A DNA stretch of 64,000 bases, taken from positions 186,001 to 250,000 of the forward strand of contig CAYMOX010000001.1 in the NCBI GenBank assembly GCA_964392245.1, written 5' to 3'. The position numbers and the translations under genes were made by a program. The notes beneath the pieces were generated by a model. It was given only the letters and a program-made list of their open reading frames with translations, did no database searches and was not told where the DNA came from. The stretch is from JAAUUJ01 sp964392245 (GTDB lineage Bacteria > Cyanobacteriota > Cyanobacteriia > Thermostichales > Thermostichaceae). Of this stretch, positions 60,548-64,000 are shown piece after piece (positions within the stretch are counted from its first letter, which is position 1; each line of letters opens with the position of its first letter).

Positions 60548-60937
60548 GTGCAGACCCTTCCCCGCATGGAGTCTTATAATCTGTTACCTAAAGGGTGGCT
60601 CAGCGGGCTCAGGTTATTAGCATTCGGGTTGCTGATCTGGCTATTGATTCTGGTGGGAATGCGTGCCTGGCCCCAGCCCGATCCTTATGTACATCAGGTG
60701 TTGCAATTGCAGGGGAATCCAGCGCGGGGAGCCTCTTTGTTTGCCCTCAACTGTGCCGCTTGCCACGGTGAAGATGGCCATGGCCGCGTGGGGCCCAGTT
60801 TGCACGGGTTGCACAGTCATCGCTCCTCGACTTTTATTATTGAGCAGGTGACCAGCGGCAATACTCCTCCCATGCCTCAATTTCAGCCTGATCCTCAAGA
60901 AATGGCTGATCTTCTCAGTTATTTAGAAAGTCTGTAA
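60548..60937 (+). CDS. cytM: Cytochrome c-type protein, CytM-like
   Basis: 129 residues from GTG 60548 with AGGAAG upstream. One hydrophobic segment near 22-42 anchors it. Haem site CAACH near residue 75, axial Met in NTPPMPQFQPDPQEM near 110. The block DPYVHQVLQLQGNPARG and C-terminal MADLLSYLESL match cytochrome cM, a low-level membrane-anchored c-type cytochrome that in Synechocystis restrains photosynthesis in dark or mixotrophic growth. The gene is monocistronic or coupled with the phytol-kinase-like gene 81 bases on. Confidence 0.8.
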   Translation: MQTLPRMESYNLLPKGWLSGLRLLAFGLLIWLLILVGMRAWPQPDPYVHQVLQLQGNPARGASLFALNCAACHGEDGHGRVGPSLHGLHSHRSSTFIIEQVTSGNTPPMPQFQPDPQEMADLLSYLESL

Positions 60938-61018
60938 GCGGTTGTTGCTTCGGTCACAGCTATTCCCCTGGATCCCTTATGCTGGTAGGCAACTTTGCCC
61001 CCCTCTGTTGGATGGAGC

Positions 61019-61699
61019 ATGTCCACCCCTGAGCTCATTCTTTCGCTTTGCTACTGTGGCCTCTGGCTGGCAACGGTGTTTGTGCTGGCGGAATGGTTGC
61101 GCTGGCGGCAGGTGGAAGGCGAGCTGGTGCGCAAGTGGATTCACATTGGGGTGGGCAACATTATCTTATTGGCGTGGTATCTACAGATCCCCCGTTGGGT
61201 GGGGCTGGCCTTTTCAATCCTGTTTTGTGGAGTGGCATTGTTGTCTTATCGCATCCAGATTTTGCAGAGCCTGAATGGGGTGGGGCGCAAAAGTTTTGGC
61301 ACGTTTTTTTATCCCCTCAGCATTGGGATTTTATTGCTGCTGTTCTGGTTTCCGGATGCGGGGATGCAACCCTTTGCGGTGATCGGAATCCTGGTGATGA
61401 CCTGGGGAGATGCACTGGCGGCTCTGGTGGGCCAAACCTGGGGACACCACCCCTACACGGTGGGCACAATCCACAAAAGCTGGGAAGGATCGGCCACAAT
61501 GCTGCTGGTCAGCACCCTGATCATTGGGCTGGTTCTGGGCAGCCGCCTAGGATTTAGTGGGGGTATGTGGTTGGGATCCGGTGGGATCGCCATGGCTGCA
61601 ACATGTCTGGAGGTGCTGTCCTGGCGAGGCATAGATAACCTGACGGTTCCGGTGGTCAGTGGTGTGCTCAGTTACTGGCTTTTTGGGGTGGTGGGCTAG
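61019..61699 (+). CDS. Phytol/dolichol kinase-like membrane protein
   Basis: 226 residues from ATG 61019; TTG 60995 is possible. Six or seven membrane segments. VRKWIHIGVGNIILLAWYL near 40-58, GRKSFGTFFYPLSIGILLLL near 90-109, MTWGDALAALVGQTWG near 132-147 and IHKSWEGSATMLLVSTLI near 154-171 match the VTE5/VTE6-dolichol kinase family. Such enzymes use CTP to phosphorylate phytol or phytyl phosphate, recycling chlorophyll phytol for tocopherol. Which step it performs is not evident. Confidence 0.83.
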   Translation: MSTPELILSLCYCGLWLATVFVLAEWLRWRQVEGELVRKWIHIGVGNIILLAWYLQIPRWVGLAFSILFCGVALLSYRIQILQSLNGVGRKSFGTFFYPLSIGILLLLFWFPDAGMQPFAVIGILVMTWGDALAALVGQTWGHHPYTVGTIHKSWEGSATMLLVSTLIIGLVLGSRLGFSGGMWLGSGGIAMAATCLEVLSWRGIDNLTVPVVSGVLSYWLFGVVG

Positions 61700-61860
61700 A
61701 GAGCAAAGGGATCGGTTACCCTGACCACCATAAGGGCAATTTTGGCATGACTCAATTCCATCCGATGCAAACCGATTGAGTTGCCAGAAATGGGCGAGAG
61801 ATGCTGAAAATGCTCCGAGCTGGAGACCCTGAAGTAACCTGGCGGAGGAAAGCGCACCCC

Positions 61861-62163
61861 ATGCATGAACAGGAGCAGACACGGCAGGAATTGCAGACAG
61901 CGATTGCAGAGTTACCTGTGTCAGGACCTTACTTTATCGAGCAACGCCTGGCACGCATTCGGGGACCTTTTCTGCGTGCGGTGAAGGATGTTGCACCTGG
62001 GGAATCCTGGTGGGAGATCCGCTACTTTTTTACCCTCAATGATCTGCAGTGGGCCTACCTGCCGGAACAACACCGCACGGCTGAGTTTGCCTGGGGGCAT
62101 ACCCCAAAACAAGCCTACCTAAACGGGATCCTTTTGCATGTGGAACGAGCGGAAGTGGAGTAA
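61861..62163 (+). CDS. Small soluble protein, unknown
   Basis: 100 residues from ATG 61861 (GGAGG 13 bases upstream, a long spacing); ATG 61801 would add 20. Contents: ELQTAIAELPVSGPYFIEQRLARIRGPFL (quoted in part), ESWWEIRYFFTLNDLQWAYL and C-terminal AEFAWGHTPKQAYLNGILLHVE. Trp- and Tyr-rich, soluble, no signal peptide. I recognise no family. It ends three bases from the convergent pyrR. Confidence 0.6.
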   Translation: MHEQEQTRQELQTAIAELPVSGPYFIEQRLARIRGPFLRAVKDVAPGESWWEIRYFFTLNDLQWAYLPEQHRTAEFAWGHTPKQAYLNGILLHVERAEVE

Positions 62164-62166
62164 GTT

Positions 62167-62706
62167 TTAAAGATTTTGAGCGTGTTCCAGGAAAACCCCA
62201 TCTTCTCCATCTTCTTCCTGGAGGTGAACCCGCACCACATCAGTTAATTGGGTGGTCAGGCACATGCCTGTGTAGTCGGGTTGAATCGGGAGCTGACGGT
62301 GTCCCCGATCGATGAGTACGGCCAGACGCACAAACTGGGGCCGACCAAATTGCTTCAGGGCTTCCAGCGCCGCCTGCACTGTGCGTCCCCGAAAAATAAC
62401 ATCATCCACCAGGATCACAGGTTGATTGGTCAGATCGCGCGGCATATCAGTTTGATGAGGGGTGCGCACCCCCCGCTGCTGCAGATCATCCCGAAAAAAG
62501 GTGATATCCAGAGCTCCCACCACCAAGGGTTGCTGAGGCCAGCGGCTTTGCAACACCTGACTCAACCGCCGGGCCAGGGGTACACCACGAGTTCGGATCC
62601 CCACCAGCACAGGCGGTAGGCTACTCGACAGGTCGGCTGTACAGGCTGCCGCCAGCTGCAGGATTAACTGATCGATTTGGGGGGCGGCAAGCAGCGGCGG
62701 GTTCAC
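62167..62706 (-). CDS. pyrR: PyrR bifunctional regulator/uracil phosphoribosyltransferase
   Basis: 179 residues. PRPP-binding motif VILVDDVIFRGRTVQAALEAL near 97-117 (quoted in part), VLVGIRTRGVPLARRL near 33-48, and ALDITFFRDDLQQRG near 65-79, all typical of PyrR. In Bacillus PyrR binds pyr mRNA; in cyanobacteria its RNA role is uncertain and UPRTase activity may dominate. GTG 62706 start, with a weak ribosome-binding site. The motif has FRGRT in place of the usual YTGRT. Confidence 0.9.
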   Translation of the reverse strand: MNPPLLAAPQIDQLILQLAAACTADLSSSLPPVLVGIRTRGVPLARRLSQVLQSRWPQQPLVVGALDITFFRDDLQQRGVRTPHQTDMPRDLTNQPVILVDDVIFRGRTVQAALEALKQFGRPQFVRLAVLIDRGHRQLPIQPDYTGMCLTTQLTDVVRVHLQEEDGEDGVFLEHAQNL

Positions 62707-62855
62707 CAGAATCCGGCTCGGTTCATGATTCGCTTATCATAGTCAATCTCAAGCTGTGGTGGCCTCTTCTTCTCTAGGAAGCAGGGAAGCCTTAAGCTAA
62801 GCTAGAACTGCTACCTATTAAACTGTCCAATTGGTTACACCTGAGGCAGCGTAGG

Positions 62856-62871
62856 AGTGGGGAATCCCACT
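62856..62871 (+). terminator. Hairpin in the rimP-nusA leader
   Basis: Stem AGTGGG/CCCACT with a GAAT loop, then TTCTTCTG and a six-base T-run ending near 62884. It lies 50 bases before rimP, so it can act as an attenuator or end a short leader RNA. Confidence 0.55.
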
Positions 62872-62921
62872 TCTTCTGTTTTTTAGGGTGTCTGCCTGCT
62901 GTACTGGCCTCTGATTGTCCT

Positions 62922-63395
62922 ATGGTTCACCCTCTCATTCCTCAAGTGGAAGCTCTCGCCCAACCCGTGGCTCAAGATCTGGGTTTTGAGTTGGTGCAAG
63001 TGAACTACTTTACCAACCAGTTCCCTCCGGTCCTGCGGGTCTCGATTCGGCCTCAGGATCCGTCCCTAGATACCAGCCATGCCGACTGTGAGCGCATGAG
63101 TCTGGCGCTAGAAGCTTCTCTGGATGCGGCGGAATTGGTGACCAATCATTATGTGCTGGAAGTGTCCAGTCCTGGTCTGGGACGGCAGCTGGAGAGTGAC
63201 CGTGACTTTGAAGTCTTTCGAGGATTTCCGGTCTCCATTCAACTGCATCCGCCCCAGAAGGGAAAAACCCAGATCGTGGGCACCCTCCTCAGTCGCGATC
63301 TAGAAAAGGTCGTGATTTCTCAACGGGGACGACGGGTTGAGTTACCCCGCTCCTCGATTCAAGAGGTGCTTCTCCAGGATCAGAAGGAGTCCTGA
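62922..63395 (+). CDS. rimP: Ribosome maturation factor RimP
   Basis: Binds uS12 and assists 30S assembly. 157 residues: N-terminal QVEALAQPVAQDLGFELVQVNYF near 7-29 (quoted in part), then LRVSIRPQDPSLDTSHADCERMS, and the conserved YVLEVSSPGLGRQLESDRDF near 85-104. The C-terminal Sm-like part is present (VGTLLSRDLEKVVISQRGRRVEL). Directly upstream of nusA as in almost all bacteria. Confidence 0.95.
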   Translation: MVHPLIPQVEALAQPVAQDLGFELVQVNYFTNQFPPVLRVSIRPQDPSLDTSHADCERMSLALEASLDAAELVTNHYVLEVSSPGLGRQLESDRDFEVFRGFPVSIQLHPPQKGKTQIVGTLLSRDLEKVVISQRGRRVELPRSSIQEVLLQDQKES

Positions 63396-63452
63396 TCCGC
63401 TAGAACTCCAAAAATGTTGCCTATCCAGTCTGTGAATGGAAGGAGATGAATC

Positions 63453-64000
63453 GTGTCAATGGTACCTTTGCCAGGTCTGGCCGAAATGGTGGATGTGATC
63501 AGCCGCGAGCGCAATTTGCCCCGCCATGCGGTCACGGATGCGGTCAAGGAAGCCCTGCTCAAAGGGTATGAGCGCTATCGCAAAACCATGGCCCGCGACA
63601 GCCATGCCTTTGAAGAAGGGTATTTCGATAATTTTGATGTGGAACTGGATCTGGAGGGGGGAGGCTTTCGGGTTCTGGCCACCAAGACAATTGTGGATTC
63701 GGTGCAGGTGGCGGATCACGAAATTTCCATTGAGGATGTCCGCCAGGATTACCCGGAGGCGGAGGTGGGCTGGGAGGTGACCGACGATGTCACCCCTGAA
63801 CAGGTGGAGTTTGGTCGCATGGCCGCAATCCAGACCAAACAGGTGCTGGCCCAAAAATTACGGGATCAACAGCGCAAGTTGATTCAAGAAGAGTTCCGTG
63901 ATCTGGAGGGCACGGTTCTGCAGGCGCGGGTGGTGCGACAGGAGCGGCAATCGGTGATCATGGCGGTGACCAGCGGGTTTGGCCAGCCGGAGGTGGAGGC
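63453..64000 (+). CDS. nusA: Transcription termination/antitermination factor NusA (N-terminal part)
   Basis: Starts at GTG 63453 with AAGGAG eight bases upstream (MSMVPLPGLAEMVDVISRER, as in cyanobacterial NusA). 182 residues are in the window; the gene runs off the end. Seen here: the N-terminal RNA-polymerase-binding domain with VKEALLKGYERYR, FDVELDLEGGGFRV and FGRMAAIQTKQVLAQKLRD, then the start of the S1 domain (EGTVLQARVVRQE). Couples RNA polymerase pausing to rimP-nusA-infB translation genes. Confidence 0.95.
   Translation, partial: MSMVPLPGLAEMVDVISRERNLPRHAVTDAVKEALLKGYERYRKTMARDSHAFEEGYFDNFDVELDLEGGGFRVLATKTIVDSVQVADHEISIEDVRQDYPEAEVGWEVTDDVTPEQVEFGRMAAIQTKQVLAQKLRDQQRKLIQEEFRDLEGTVLQARVVRQERQSVIMAVTSGFGQPEVE

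Overview
The window is a piece of cyanobacterial chromosome. The diagnostic genes are psaC, psb30, btpA, ndhF, cytM and a complete beta-carboxysome cluster (ccmK2-K1-L-M-N-O). The beta-type ccm operon, with a CcmM carrying Rubisco small-subunit-like repeats, points to a form-IB (beta) cyanobacterium. By eye the base composition is in the mid-to-high 50s % GC. I cannot name the species. No rRNA, tRNA, CRISPR array or insertion sequence was found.

Layout. 1-8.2 kb: end of a secreted RlpA-like gene, purM, a four-gene Gld-type ABC cluster (ATPase, permease, GldG-like, DUF4340), then on the minus strand a DUF3120 membrane protein, rbfA and a 49-residue lipoprotein-like gene. 8.3-14.8 kb: moaB, ndhF, ctpA, psb30 with a terminator, and typA. 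15.1-19.3 kb: the phosphate uptake operon pstS-pstC-pstA-pstB. 19.35-20.6 kb: a small accessory island, made of a RelE/Gp49-like toxin and HTH antitoxin behind a palindromic operator, followed by 580 non-coding bases crowded with GCGATCGC palindromes. 20.6-25 kb: WG-repeat, TMEM14, small unknown, PPC-domain lipoprotein and a methionine gamma-lyase-like PLP enzyme. 25-33 kb: lrtA/hpf with a long leader, SIMPL protein, coiled-coil membrane protein, prfC, a SLOG/DprA-like protein, aroK, DUF2062 and pncB, the last preceded by two NrtR-like operators.

33.1-38.3 kb: the carboxysome operon on the minus strand, separated from the divergent larB by 586 AT-rich bases with several dyads. 38.3-43.7 kb: larB, terC, a tyrosine recombinase, atpB (alone, with its own terminator and no atpE behind it) and argC. 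43.8-46.6 kb: fatty-acid synthesis genes fabG, a mini-RNase-III-like gene, acpP and fabF. 46.8-50.2 kb: ilvE, two small or unknown membrane proteins and an Orn/Lys/Arg decarboxylase-type enzyme. 50.4-55.7 kb: zinc-ribbon membrane protein, psaC, a response-regulator diguanylate cyclase, btpA and recQ. 55.8-64 kb: OmpR regulator, DUF6464, a site-2-protease-like protein, a GH3-like protein, cytochrome cM, a phytol/dolichol-kinase-like protein, a small unknown, pyrR, rimP and the start of nusA.

Most of the window is housekeeping and photosynthetic DNA in short operons. The unusual points are: an 82-residue PsaC with a one-codon insertion and loss of a conserved non-ligand cysteine; paired putative NAD-metabolism operators before pncB; an orphan atpB; two enzymes whose catalytic motifs look broken (HExxR in the site-2 protease, KTYPSYG in the GH3 protein); and a compact, nearly leaderless toxin-antitoxin module. 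I do not see a convincing wholly new multi-gene system.
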